From Ceratothoa steindachneri (lineage: Eukaryota > Arthropoda > Malacostraca > Isopoda > Cymothoidae), in NCBI GenBank assembly GCA_963969495.1, contig OZ018318.1:174394294-174458293 (forward strand): DNA of 64,000 bases, written 5' to 3'. Position 1 is the stretch's first letter. Each line of letters begins with the position of its first letter. The notes beneath the pieces are model-generated. The model was not told the DNA's origin, did not search any database, and saw only the letters and a list, made by a program, of their open reading frames with translations. Positions 1 through 11,831 of the stretch are shown in pieces. A program made the position numbers and the translations under genes.

Positions 1-665
1 TCTCAGATCTTTGAATGAACTGGTAACATTCCTGATGGGATCTCATAGAAAAGTGCGAGGGGTAAATGAAAAAGAAAATGAAAGATAGCCTTATCGCTTA
101 CATCTCTGCGCTCAAAGACAGAATTAAGAATATGTGAATCCTCGATATGGAAGCCTGTTACTCTCGGAATTGTCCGAAAGCAATCCGAAGCGATTCCATA
201 AAATCATAAATAAGATGCAATGGATGGCATCTTAAAATAATTTTGGGCTAATATTTAGGGTTCTGTCTAAGTTTTTATATGACTGCTTAATTTTTTATAG
301 CTAGATCAAGGTTTTCCGCAAAAACTATAATTTGGTCACGTTCCTTGTGTTTATGATCTAACACTAGAAACCTTATCATTATTTTACCATATTGTGCATA
401 TTTTTACCGTTTTGTAATAGAGACTAAAGAAATTTGCTCTCGATAAGCATTCAATTATGAAGAATCTATTAAATTTGTTGCAACAGACTTTTTGAATCAT
501 GGTGAAATGCCAACATCACTGAAGTGATAAAACTGCTCAGACAAGTTTTTGCAAAGGTGAAAAAATTCAGTATAGACTAGCAACGTATTTTAGATGGATT
601 AATGTTGTGTTTTCACAAGAAATGGTAGTTGCTTATTTAGATGCCTTCCTTCACATTTGAGAACA
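1..665. repeat. Spacer 3' end, duplicate of 56462-57120
   Basis: These bases are nearly identical to 56462-57120, the last 660 bp before copy 3. They therefore belong to the spacer or to a larger repeat unit, not to the 18.8-kb core, because they are absent between copies 1 and 2. A short stretch around 485-530 is rearranged against its counterpart. No coding potential is seen. Confidence 0.88.
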
Positions 666-3600
666 GACTTTATTATCGTTTACTTGAGAAAATTTTATTT
701 TAATGCGAAACCTTCAAGAAATTGAAAATTGAACCGAGGAATTTAAATATACGAGTATTTGAAATCTGATAAAATTCTTCAAATTAATTGATATGGTACG
801 ACATTTTACGCAGTATAATATCACCCTTGTTAATTTAAAGACAAGGTTAGATTCGTTTATTTTATAAATCGAGGAAAAAACTTTTAAGGGGTAGAGGGAC
901 GTAATGGTTCCCTTATATTACAGTTAATTTCCTTTTAAGATAAATGCTTTTTTACATTTAGGTGAAGTTGTATGACGGAACAAAAAGTAAAACCAGATAT
1001 TCTTTTAAAATTTAGGGATTTACTCAAGTGTTGGAGGAAATGAGTGTCAGTCTCTTATTTGGAATTTTGCCTCTGTGGGAACTATTCACTAGGGCAAATT
1101 TCCCTTTGTGATTCTTTTAATATTTCACTCAAAAGGGAATTTGACCCAGGGGCAATTTTTCTAAGATTACATCCCGAGGGGAAATTTGCCAATGGAAAAC
1201 TGAGTCCGAGTAGCAAAGTAGCAATAATAAAAATAATTATTAGATGACTTACAAAAATGAGGAAATTTCTAATACGTGATGAGAAATTAGAATTTTAATA
1301 CACTTTCAGGCACAATTCATTTCCAGGGCAGAACTTTAGTTTCTTTGTGCATTTTTGTTTAGACTTTTTCAATTTTACACCTATTTTCATCGTTAATCAC
1401 TCTTTTCTTTTGCAAATATTTCCTCCATAATCCCTAATTCTCAAAATTCTACATTTATTTCGCTGCTGCTATCTAAAAATGCAAGAAGAAATGAATGGCT
1501 TAATTCTAAAGCAAATGAGGAAAATCCTAAGATAAATTATATAAATGTTAATGAAATGTGGTAACAATAAATAAACAACTTTTTATTAATGAGAATATCG
1601 TTCCTTTTCCAAGAGAAAGTGAAAGAGCTCTTGTGCACACCTTCCAGGGGGTGACTAACGGACACAGCGATTTGGAAATCGACGCTGCTCAAGAAAAATG
1701 CTGTACGTATCTACATTACCCTCCACACATTTTGCCATTTACTGTAAGAGATTGTATTAAGTATGAAGCTGTGGCAGTGGGCCGTGCTGTGATAATTGTA
1801 CGGCCGTTGGATGTTCCCTACATAATCTCAGTAACCGCTATGTAATGAAATGGATGTCGAGGCAAATTTATCCTCTGCATTGTGGTATTCACTTTATATA
1901 TAAAAACGAGTTTTTTTATTTTGTGGTGTGTTATGCGCTGGAATTACATGGAATATAATATATAAAGACCACAATGACCCCATAGAAGAGGTTTTCTGCC
2001 CCTGCGTTTTATTCAAATTTTCCCTATACCAATCATCAAATCTGATAAATGGTGTCTCAATTTCAATTCTCAATCACAATTTCTTCAATGAAAAAGATTT
2101 TATGGGTGGGGGTATTTGCATTACAATTTAGCCATCAATGGCAAAAGTAGTTACAATGGATGAATTAAATTTTAACAAAATAACAAAAGTCAAGTAGCAT
2201 AGTAATATCTTTTAGCGTAATATCAAAAGAAAAGTGCGTCTAACTCAGCCTCAAACGCATTGTTGACAGGGTGACGAAATACGTTATTTAACAATTTGAA
2301 CAAACATCTTAATATGAGTAAAATGACAAAAGATGGTTTTGTTTGGTTGTTTACTGAGACTTGTACCAAGAATGACATAACAAACATAATATCTACAGGA
2401 AATTAACAAAATATATCAATCATCTCTTATATCAGTATATACTAGATAAAGTATTTAAATTTTAGCCTCCAATTATCAAATATGTTTGGAAATTATTTAC
2501 TTGTATACAGAATTCAAAAGTCTTAAAGCAAGCTCATATATTGCAACATATAATTCATAAGCTGATCTAATGATTCTAGTCTTAACATGTGCTTCCTCAC
2601 CCTCCTCGAGGGGCTTCTAAGGAAAATTTAAGCTTCCTTTTTAGGTGGCAAAAGTTTAAGGATTTCGGAAATATATCCTCCGGCTCAACCATCCAGCGTT
2701 GAGTAGATTTAATATGACGGTCCTTTCAATGTCTACCTTTTTCGCTATTACTTTTTTATGGGATCCTTCGCTATTTCTGTTTTTGATCGCCACTCCTGCC
2801 ATTTATCGGGTTCTTCATATTTATTTATGATTAGATTAAATTATCATTTGTATTATTATTATTTTTATTAATATTATTATTATAATTATTATAATAAATA
2901 TTATTATTATAGTATTTTATTACACCTGCAGTATGTGATAATGATATAATTGATTCTTTTTTATCCGCATGGATGCAGATGTATTCTGAATTATGCCCTT
3001 AAATATTTTGTTTCTTCTTGTTTTAAAAATATTGATTACATTTGAAGCCAGGAACAAAAGGTATTCGTCTATAAAATGGCCCTGATACGTACAAACTTTT
3101 GCCGTGGGTTCTCTCCTCCCGCTTTGAGAAGATTTCTGGTGAAAATAAGCATGAACCTTTAAATGCCGACAAGGCCAGTGATTGTCAAATGCGAAAGTAG
3201 AGTTTGTATGCGTAACTGTCTTAACGTGACATGTTATTTGTCTATTATATGAAGACTTCAGAGGACATTGGGCTTAGATTTTTCAAACGCCATCTCTACA
3301 GGACAACTTATGACAGGGAGAAATTTAGTTACAAATATGCTTAAAAGGACCTCAAAAAGCCCCCGAACAAATCTAAAGATCCAAAACTATACTTTGAGCG
3401 TTTAGTTCCATAGAACGATATTCAAGAGTTTACGCCTCTCATTGAGCATAAAGGCATCGTCGCGCACAATATTCTGGCTAGTTATTACCGAGGCATTTAT
3501 ACATAGAACAAAATCTCACCTTCATTGGATGAGTGTTTGCAATCATACAACCAGTATTATCCATTTTACCCCAAATATAATTTTTATTTCAACTTTTTTA

Positions 3601-4800
3601 CAAATTTCACCAAATTGCCTCAATAAAGCAATTTCCTTAAGAAATTGTTTGAATTCAGCCAAGATTTAATATTGGACCTCACATACCATAATTTCGTAGC
3701 TGGTGGTAATAGATTAGACATAATGGCTTCAGGATCAATAATTGCTTCACCTTAGAGAATTATTGCCATTCCACAAATATATTCGCGCCCGAATACGAAT
3801 AATTTGTTATCTAAAACCTAATAACTGCCAAAAATAATATATATATAAATTATGCAACTCGCAAGAGAGGTCACAGTTATGTCGCTTGGAGGAGAATGAG
3901 TCTCAAGCTGTTATAAAAATTCATAGTGCATTGCAATGGTAGGCAAGGCTGCCATGTTGCAATGATGTTTGTTGGATGTTTGATGCTGGATGTTAAATGT
4001 TAGTGCATCCCTACTAATGAAATGTAGTAATGAAAATATGACTTTTAAAGAGAAAAAACAGAAAAATTAGTAAATAAAACAGAGAATACGAATAAATATA
4101 AATCAAATTGTAATAATAATTGTTACGGAATTTTAACTTAGGCACAGAACCTCCAAGCTCGGACTTAAAAGAAAGTTGTTAGAGCCATCTTTTCCCTATT
4201 GCTCTACGTCTAACCACAATACACACAATTTAACATGAACATTCTAGCCTATTTCGTGACGTTAGTTCTTAAAACCTTTATGTTGTTTCACATTCTTATT
4301 CGTGTGATCTAATTGCCATGTTACTCCAAAGGTTAGCCTAGAAATTATATTACTTTGTTAATAACATCATAACTATCCAGCGGATTCTAAAGAATTTTGA
4401 GACTCCTTTGTTGTTTTACATTCTCTTTCCAATTGTATAATTACCAAGGTCCTCACAACGTCATTCCGGGAATTATTAAAAGTTTTGAAGGTCGTAAATC
4501 CATAAATCAGAATAAGAGAGAGCACGCGACCTTTGGTCAGCCGATCTTGTTTTATAAATAGGCTTCTGTCAGTCATTACATATATTATAGAGAAACAATG
4601 GAACAACCTCGGATTCTTAAAGCAACACGGTATTTAAGCTATTTTAACCTTGGAAAAATCTTAAGAGCCAAAGTTTTCTCCTAGCAGGTCGATAACACCA
4701 GTTTCTGATTTATCGAATTACATTATGCTTATTCCCTACGACAAATGTGTGTAACGTGTTGTTTTGCGGACTGGTATGGTGTATTTTTTAGTTTCTTATG
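666..4800. other. Copy 1: non-coding stretch
   Basis: No gene seen. A 95-codon open frame at 1558-1845 recurs in copies 2 (20367-20654) and 3 (58004-58291), but it starts with GTG, has no ATG until its last codon, and changes between copies are mostly amino-acid changing. The stretch also holds an AT-rich trinucleotide block (2851-2920). The same content lies at 19482-23600 in copy 2 and 57121-61250 in copy 3. Confidence 0.6.
2851..2920. repeat. Degenerate ATT/AAT trinucleotide block, copy 1
   Basis: Run of TAT/ATT and AAT triplets that is partly self-complementary (ATTATTATAATTATTATAAT), so it could fold back. Present at the same place in all three unit copies with little length change. Confidence 0.85.
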
Positions 4801-5228
4801 ACATGTTGCAGACTTCTGCCATTTTTGTTTGAGTGGAAGCCGCAATCGGTGGTATTCTGCCTCGGAGGCTGTACGATTTGGCTCGTACGCTTGTGCCACC
4901 GCTTGCTCTAGTGTTGGAAGTGAGTCTTGGGTTCTGTTGCTATGGGATCTAGAGTTGGCGGTTGTGGGTGCTGGTCTGTGTAGGGTGATGGGCTGACAGA
5001 GGAGAAGGAGAGGAGTGGTGGTGAGGAGGGCTTAATAAAGTGGGAGTGAAATCGATCTCCGGAGAGAAAGTGAGGTAGAGGTAGCTACATGGTGTATCGT
5101 CAGTTCCATAGAGAAGGATGAAAATTATTGGAGAGGATCCAGGACCAGTGTATGGACGTTGATCATGAGAGGAGGTTTAGTAGGGCGGGATGTTGTCCTG
5201 GAAGGGAGTAGTAACTGTGGATGGAGCC

Positions 5229-5390
5229 GGGGTAGGAACAGGGGAAGGGGTGGGAGTAGAAACATGGGAGGGGGTAGGAGTCAGAACTAGGGAGAGGGTA
5301 GAAGTAGGAGCTGGGGAAGGGATAGTGGTAGAAAATGGGAAAGGGATAGTGGTAGGAACTGGTAAGGGAATAGGGGTAAGATGTAGGGAA
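5229..5390. repeat. Purine-rich 24-bp minisatellite, copy 1
   Basis: Tandem G/A-rich units of about 24 bp built on GGGAAGGGATAGTGGTAGGA. The plus strand has runs of GGGG/GGGGG close together (5241-5275), giving quadruplex potential. The minus strand is open through the array and reads as repeated Ser-Tyr/Pro-Phe. The plus-strand Arg/Gly-rich frame that is open in copies 2 and 3 is interrupted here by TAG in AACTAGGGAG. The flank (4980-5230) is also purine-rich. Confidence 0.8.
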
Positions 5391-5449
5391 AGAATATGAA
5401 TCGGAATTAGGAAACGATCTCATTAACTCTAGCAAAATTCCCATATGCT

Positions 5450-6290
5450 TAAGAGAATAGAAAGCTTTTTCATCATTAAGGAAACAATTCTAAATAAAAG
5501 AAAAAAATTACTAAGCATACATAGGTCTGAAGCGCCAAAAGAGATGAAGGAACATTGATTTTAATCTTCAAAAAAGTAAACTGACATAAACAAGATTTGA
5601 GAGTTCAAAGAGAGGAATTTATATTTGTGAATGTCTAAACCTCTTAATGTATATTAGCTTGAACGAGTTTAGAGAGCCTTGAGGCAAAAATAAACACTTG
5701 TTAATCTCAATAAATAAAAAAATTTCCTTGGAATGAGGTCCTAATCTTGAAATTAACAAGCTCAAAAAGAATATATAAAAACCATTCTCCTTAAACCTCT
5801 TTAACAATCTTGAGAAAAATTTTAGCCGTTTATTTGTCACACACGTTAGCCGAGCAAGGCCATTAGATTAGTCCTAATCAATTTCTATTCCTTTGCAAGA
5901 GAATAAATCAATAATAGCAATCATAGAAGATATATCTTCCCCTAGATCAAGAAACGGAAACAGAGGTGGAATTATATTTTGCCCTCTAAAAATGGCTCGG
6001 CATTGCAAATATATTTAAGAGACGAACGAAAAAGGGAAGAGGATATGGAGTATGGAATTATATGAACTTTTTAAAATTTATTCATCTCCGAAATATGATC
6101 AAATATCAACTCCATATCGGCAGAGCAGCATAAAGCTAGTTAGTCACAAGTAAAGTACAAAGGGAGCTTGATTGATGATTCAAGACGAGTTAAAAGGACA
6201 AAGGTGAATAAAAATTCTTAATCACCTTACAAACGAAGTTAAAAAGGGAATCAGTTTTAGAAATACATTCATTTACATTATCATTCTAAC
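5450..6290. other. Copy 1: non-coding stretch with the empty insertion sites
   Basis: No gene seen. This stretch holds the uninterrupted forms of two sites that are occupied in copy 2: CTCCTTAAACC (the TTAA target near 5790) and the 30 bp at 5871-5900 that the LINE insertion replaced. Copy 3 has the same uninterrupted forms at about 62215 and 62300. Confidence 0.8.
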
Positions 6291-6293
6291 AGT

Positions 6294-7190
6294 TTGGAGG
6301 GTAGTGCACTTTTAAACTGTTTGCAAGGAAATTTCTGTATTTCCCTTAAATTATTTTTCCTTATTTCAGAAAGTTATTATTGGCCAAAGGACAGTGTAAA
6401 AGAACGGCCTCTGCCCCCTCTCCCTACCCCAATTTTTCGGAAACCACGTGCTATGGACGACGTTATTTCCTGTTCGAATGTTGTCAAATTTTCGACTCCT
6501 GAGCACGTTGGAAAAATATTTTCCAACCCTGCGAACGCTTTCCAAGACTTCTCCTCCCCCTGCCACCTGGTTTCGTCGTGGCAAAGAGCCGCGCTGTCTC
6601 GCACTTCTCTGCTAAATGATCAATTGACTCAGGCTCTGGTTTAAGATGTCTGGATCTTGTGACTCCTTCCTCCAAAGTCCCCCAACCCACCATAATCGGG
6701 CATACAAACACTCCGGTTAACTCCAGTTTGAAGTGTCCAGCTCACCCCTGAAGACCATCCTGATCGTCTCGTACCGATACACATTCGTCAGACAGCAGAC
6801 TTTTCTTGCCGTGATTCTACCCAAGTCAATTGGTAGCTCCTTTAAACGGCAAGTTTTAGAACCTACGCAAGAGTATCCCTTCGTTTAATCAAACTGAAGA
6901 AAATCTTTATCGATTACCTATGAGGAAAAAGAAGATTCCTCTTTTCGTGAAATTACGAGAATTTCCACATTCCCTGTTGATCGTCATCTTTGAAGATTGG
7001 CTATCTTCATCGTAAGGTTGGTTTGGATCGTGCCCCACTTGCCGCATTCGGTTCGGCTCCATTTCTCTCATCGGATTGCTCTCCACTCGCCTTATCGCAA
7101 GAAGGACCTTCCTTGAAGTCATCGACCCGTAAGACTGAAATCCAATTTATTATTAGTATTATCAAGTTGCCCCTTTCGATCTGAGCCTAG
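6294..7190. other. Higher-GC block shared by all copies, no convincing gene (copy 1)
   Basis: Less AT-rich than its surroundings and CpG-containing; counterparts at 31694-32590 and about 62704-63600. A polypyrimidine-AG (TTATTTCAG, near 6360-6370) resembles a 3' splice site and precedes an open frame that ends with TAA at 6642-6644. The 116-codon frame counted from 6294 starts with TTG, and its copies differ mostly by amino-acid changes, so selection on protein is not apparent. It could be an old element or a decayed exon. I do not recognise it. Confidence 0.4.
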
Positions 7191-8548
7191 TCACATTAAT
7201 CAATTAATTCCAGTTGAGAATCCTTCCTCATAATAATTAGCAAGAGACTATATCAAATTAAATAATTCCATTTTGTCTATTATTATTCTTATTTTGATCT
7301 GTGTAAATAAAATTATATTTTTGTGGTTTAAACTTTAACTAACCTTGAACGATAATCTCGGCCTATTAAAGTCAATCTCGCCAACTATTTATGCACTCTC
7401 TTTCATTATTAAGGATTTGAAACCCGACGGCTCAAGTTTGACCTCCTATTCGGTCGTTAATCCTTGCAAAGATTCCTTCAACGGTTTGCATTGCTGTAGG
7501 TGATTAAGTCATCCCCTCCCCACATAATATTGTATGGTATAGTGTGGTTGTACCATGACAGACAGTTGAGTTACAAATTGGTGAATTTAATACATCCACA
7601 CTTTTTTTTATGTTTAGTGCAAGGGTCGATTTTACATTACTCATTCTAGTCAAATTTTCTACACCCAAACAGATGGGCATGGTCGCATGCACAACTAATT
7701 ATGTACTCCTAAATTGTGTCACCTCATTTAACTAAGCTGCTTAAGTTTCCGTGATGGCAGAAATATGATTGTGTTTTAGGCTACAACGTGTGCAGATAGG
7801 TTATCTTGATGTAGAAGTAAGTAAATTCCTACCACACTCTCTATTTCCACATTTCTACATACTTTCATCCACCAAATATTAATTAATTTTATGTCAGTAT
7901 TCACTCTACCTCGCTACTTCCGTGCCCTTCTTTTTGCTTATAGCTCATTCATAGCTGGCAATTTTTCCCCTCATTCCATTAATGTCACAAAAGGAAATAT
8001 CGATTTTTCTTCCTATACGCGCTTCGTTATCTATCAGCCCACGCGAGGCGAATTTGGCTTAGTTTCCTCCAGACATTTTCTCTATGGAGAAAAGAGCAGA
8101 CATTTAATACTTGCTCTTCGAAAATCATTCCTCTTCTGGTGGAATTACGCGGTAATATTTCCAAGGTGCAAAGAGCGCTGTAAATCATAACAATGAGGTT
8201 CACTAAAGTTCGATTAAAACAATTACATCTAAACTAAAGATTTAGAGATACAAAGACTTCTTTTTCCAGTTAACGTACAAACCAGTGACTGAAATAGGAA
8301 TAAAAACCCAATATTTAGTTGTATCAGAATTTGTAATTTTATCTACTTATCTCTAATGTTTGAGTATTTATATATTTAATTATACGCAATGTTTAGCATC
8401 TAAATTATCCAATTAAGTAATTGACCTATATTTCAATATTAAATTCTAAATAAACGATATTAATATTAGCATTAACGTCTCCTTTATCCCTTCATTGATA
8501 TTGCACACTAATAGTTATGCAAAGAGGTCGCCATTTTAACCATAGAAC
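7190..8548. other. Copy 1: stretch without recognisable content
   Basis: AT-rich, no gene, no clear repeat. A 99-codon frame at 7891-8190 (counterpart 33294-33593) starts at ATG in both copies but has no recognisable domain. Several substitutions between the copies change amino acids, including in the middle third. Confidence 0.5.
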
Positions 8549-8549
8549 G

Positions 8550-8744
8550 GTTACCTGTGGTGAAATTCTCCCGGGCTTTTGACATGGTTTAGGAAGTCAT
8601 ACGCTTGTTAGCGTGGCCTCGGCTTGCTACAGACAGTAGCATCAGTTTTTAGCTTTACTTGATTAATGGTGGGTGTGCAATTCAGCTGACTCCATTAATT
8701 TTGGCGCCCTGGCACATTTCGGGAGAATTTTTCCCACAGTTATC
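8550..8744. repeat. Inverted repeat arms upstream of the piggyBac remnant
   Basis: Arms 8550-8583 and 8711-8744 are inverted relative to each other around CTGTGG and AAATTCTCCCG, with one single-base gap. They bracket about 130 bp. They may be terminal or subterminal repeats of the piggyBac remnant or of a small nested element. Copy 2 keeps the left arm (near 33958-33990) but has lost the right one. Confidence 0.5.
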
Positions 8745-8835
8745 ATTCAAGTGTGTTGTGTCTTTCTCCTAGTGTTACCGTATTTGTTATAATATGTGAC
8801 AGTAATAATGATGTAAAATATACTGCTATATCGGG

Positions 8836-9452
8836 TGAAGACAGCAGTGATGATGATGGGATGATGAGATGATGATGATAATGATACTAACACAAAAGAG
8901 ATACCTAACGAAATGATGGGCAATTAGGACACGAGAGCCAGGAACAAGTGCCTTATTGTATACCAAAGAAATGACGCTGGTGTCATATATGGCCAAGACT
9001 TCAAGGACGAAGAAGAAACCGGTGCTCCTGTTATCATCTCAGCACACTCAGCTCAATATTGGCACCACTGGCAAGCCGGAGATTATCGAGTTATATAACT
9101 CCATTAAAGGAGGGACCGATACCTTTGATCAGATGTGTTCCATCACCTCTTGCTCCCGCAAGACTAAAATTTGGCCACTCTGCATCAGGTATGGACTTGT
9201 AAATGCTGCCATTTAATTCATACATCATATACAAGGAGAATTTGCAGAAGAAAAGGAGAAAAGTCATGGCAAGCACGATGTTTTTGATACAACTGGGGAA
9301 GGCACTCACCACTCCCTGGGCACAATGGTGATTTGGTGCTCTGTGTCGAGTGCCCCAGCAGGAGTGATAGGAATACGCGGCACAGATGCAACAAGTGCAC
9401 CAAGGCGAAGTGCCCGCGCCACCTGTACCCTATCTGTGGTGAGGGCATGTAG
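8836..9452 (+). pseudogene. piggyBac transposase remnant, copy 1
   Basis: Residue of a piggyBac-family (DDE_Tnp_1_7) transposase, which cuts and pastes DNA at TTAA. An acidic N-terminal scrap (EDSSDDDG) at 8836 is followed by the C-terminal part of the catalytic core from 8956 (LLSSQHTQ, then GKPEIIELYNSIKGGTDTFDQM, which includes the last acidic catalytic position, then SRKTKIWPL). After that comes the Cys-rich C-terminal finger (CVEC, CNKC, CPRH, ICG) ending at TAG 9450-9452. The middle of the core with the earlier catalytic aspartates is missing. A CAA-to-TAA change after VNAAI and a frameshift separate core from finger. The copy 2 version keeps the CAA. Confidence 0.82.
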
Positions 9453-10446
9453 CTTGTGAGTGTATAGGATTGTAAAATATTGTTTTCAGTAATAATTAGT
9501 GTCATTTCAAGCATAGTTTGCCATAGGATAAGTGTGGAAAGAATATATAGAAAGTAATATCGATTAGTTGTCACCGAAAAAAATACCGTTTAGTTCTGTG
9601 TCTTCTAAACAGTGTTTGGTGAAGATAGAGGGATGAGACTCGGCCATGGCATGCTCCCATCACCCAAGGCTACACAAGCAGAAGAATAAGAAGATAGTAC
9701 CAATTTCTTTTTTTCGCATATTTAATTATAAAGCTTTTTGATAAATATTCCCTTTTTCGTTTGTTTAAATAAAACCCCAAAACATGCACTTTTTAAACTG
9801 CTATTTGAATTTAAAATAGCAAAAAGAAAAGGAGAAGAGTTAAATTTTCATTATGTACTTTCCAAATAATTTTTTTTGGTTTCTAAGTATTTTTTTTTTA
9901 AATTTTTCATTTTGGAAAAAATTCTCCTGGGTTAACCTTCCACGTTAGCAAAATAGCGGGCAACCGTTCTAAGATTAAAGTATATCTTCCTAAAGATGGT
10001 ATTATGACGATTGAATATAAAGAAATTATGAAGATTACTAGAGTGATCTACTTTATGTTTCGTGGAAAATGGGAACCTCATTCATATTGTTTTTGATAAT
10101 ATTTTCCGCTTGATTTGCGCTTCGTAGAAAATTGAGATTTTGCCAGAAAACCTGTGGTTTACTTTGGGGATATTTACGTTGTTATTTTTCATTGAATTTT
10201 TTTATTCTTTTTCTATTCAAAAAGGGTTTATTCACATATTTATTGTAAGAACCTAAAAATATATATTATAATTTATTTTATTTATTATTTTTATTAAACA
10301 TGAACAATATTTCATCTTTTTCCTTTTGGAACAAACCAAGTTTTTATTCTAGCAACCAATTATGTTTCTAATGTCAAACTCGATGTTCAAATTCTACCAG
10401 ACAATATTTTGTATCATCATGACCTAGAATATTTTGTCATTTCAAT

Positions 10447-10467
10447 GACCTCGAAGTAATCGAGGTC
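10447..10467. other. Fold-back junction replacing a 2.05-kb segment
   Basis: Copy 1 reads GACCTCGA, then AGTAA, then TCGAGGTC, and then rejoins copy 2 sequence at ATAAAACAGC. In copy 2 the left half (GACCTCGAAGTA) is followed by 2,054 bp before the same ATAAAACAGC. The 8-bp inverted copy is found only in copy 1, exactly at the junction, as expected of a templated insertion made during end joining. Confidence 0.75.
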
Positions 10468-11808
10468 ATAAAACAGCATCCAATTGAATATAAAATTGGA
10501 ATGATACAGCTCTCTTAAAGAATCATTAAACATGTCTCAAACTATAGAGGCTCTTGATAAGTCTCTTGAACTCTGTTTCTTCTAGTTATCCTTGAAGAAG
10601 GAAATTAGTAAGTTAGAAGAGAAATAAAGCCACGGAAAGTTTGTTCATTTCAGATATTGAATAGGGTTATAAAAAGGAGAAAAATGATGAAAAAGCCACA
10701 TAAATATTTATAATAGTTATAAGGAAAAATAGAGCGCATTGACTAATTTGACAAGACACGGAATTGGTAAGGAAGGGGAATGAGGAAACCAAGCAAACAA
10801 CAAACCTTACGAGCCACATTAATGCTGAACTATATTTGAAAAGACAAAAGAACGAGACTTTATTTGATAAGGTAGAAGAAAACCCTACTAGGCGCCAGGA
10901 TTTCTCTTTAAAAGATAGTAAATAAATTTAAAAAAAAAACATCTGAGGCTTTTTATAAATTCTCCTCTTAGTTTTTTTTATCTTCTATACTGTTAGATGC
11001 CTTGACCATTCGAAAGGAGTCCAAGGCATTTAAACAACTGTGCCATTCTTATGAACATGTTCCTAGAGCTTTAGAATGGTATTTACCATTAATCATTCTC
11101 TAAATCATTTTATTCCTTATCCCTACCCCCTTTCACTCATCATCTCCGCATTAAACCCCAACCCTTGAAGCTTTGAACTTGTGTATTTAGGTAACAATCT
11201 CAGCTGTTCTTCGAAGTCATCTTAATAATTTAGTCCTCTGCTCTATAATCTCTTTCTAATTTGAGTTACACGCCTGAATGCCAAAAGAGACACGCCTAGA
11301 AATGAAAACATGACACGAACTATGGTAATCTGTCAGGGGTAACTGTGTGAGGGAGCTGAAGCTTTTGGAGTGAGGATGTGAAACGGCATAGCAACTTACA
11401 AAATTTGATACTTGTCTTTGCGAATATCTGTTCAATGGAGACATTTTCGTCTCTTTCTTTCCCGGAAAAACTGTAACATATATTCGCTTTACATAAAATG
11501 GGATTATCTGCTTTTTTATCCCTAAAATATCTCAGAAATTTAGCAAATACTGTGGAACATGAAAGAGATTTTTCCCCTAGCGTGTGTTGACTGAAGAGAT
11601 CTAAGTAAATCACGGCAACGAAATATTTCTCTCTTAGGATTAAAATCTTCATTGCAACTTGTCACACAAATACACCAAGAAGATTATTTCCTCCCAGTTA
11701 GCTGTGATTTTATCACTGAAATATTAATACAATCTTAGAACCACGACTTCCACTAGTTAAATCAATCAACTAATACGATATGGCAAATAGAGTGGCAGGA
11801 TTTTCGTT

Positions 11809-11831
11809 AGAGAGAGAGAGAGAGAGAGAGC
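11809..11831. repeat. GA/CT microsatellite, copy 1
   Basis: Perfect AG dinucleotide run of about 11 repeats. The copy 2 counterpart lies at 39200-39221 and is a little shorter, with GATACAAG following directly. Confidence 0.9.

Noticed and set aside
1044..1247. 67-codon frame near the unit start (also at 19860)
   Set aside because: GTG start, low-complexity AT-rich surroundings, no domain, and differing end between copies.
1558..1845. 95-codon frame conserved in all three unit copies
   Set aside because: It opens with GTG, has no ATG before its last codon, and copy 1 versus copy 2 shows roughly 4 silent against 11-12 amino-acid-changing differences, as expected without selection. Its persistence reflects recent duplication.
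6294..6644. 116-codon frame in copies 1 and 2
   Set aside because: TTG start, at least 14 amino-acid differences between copies, and a broken upstream part in copy 3.
9218..9574. Minus-strand frame over the piggyBac remnant (also 34569-34835)
   Set aside because: Antisense to the Cys-rich finger region; no independent support.
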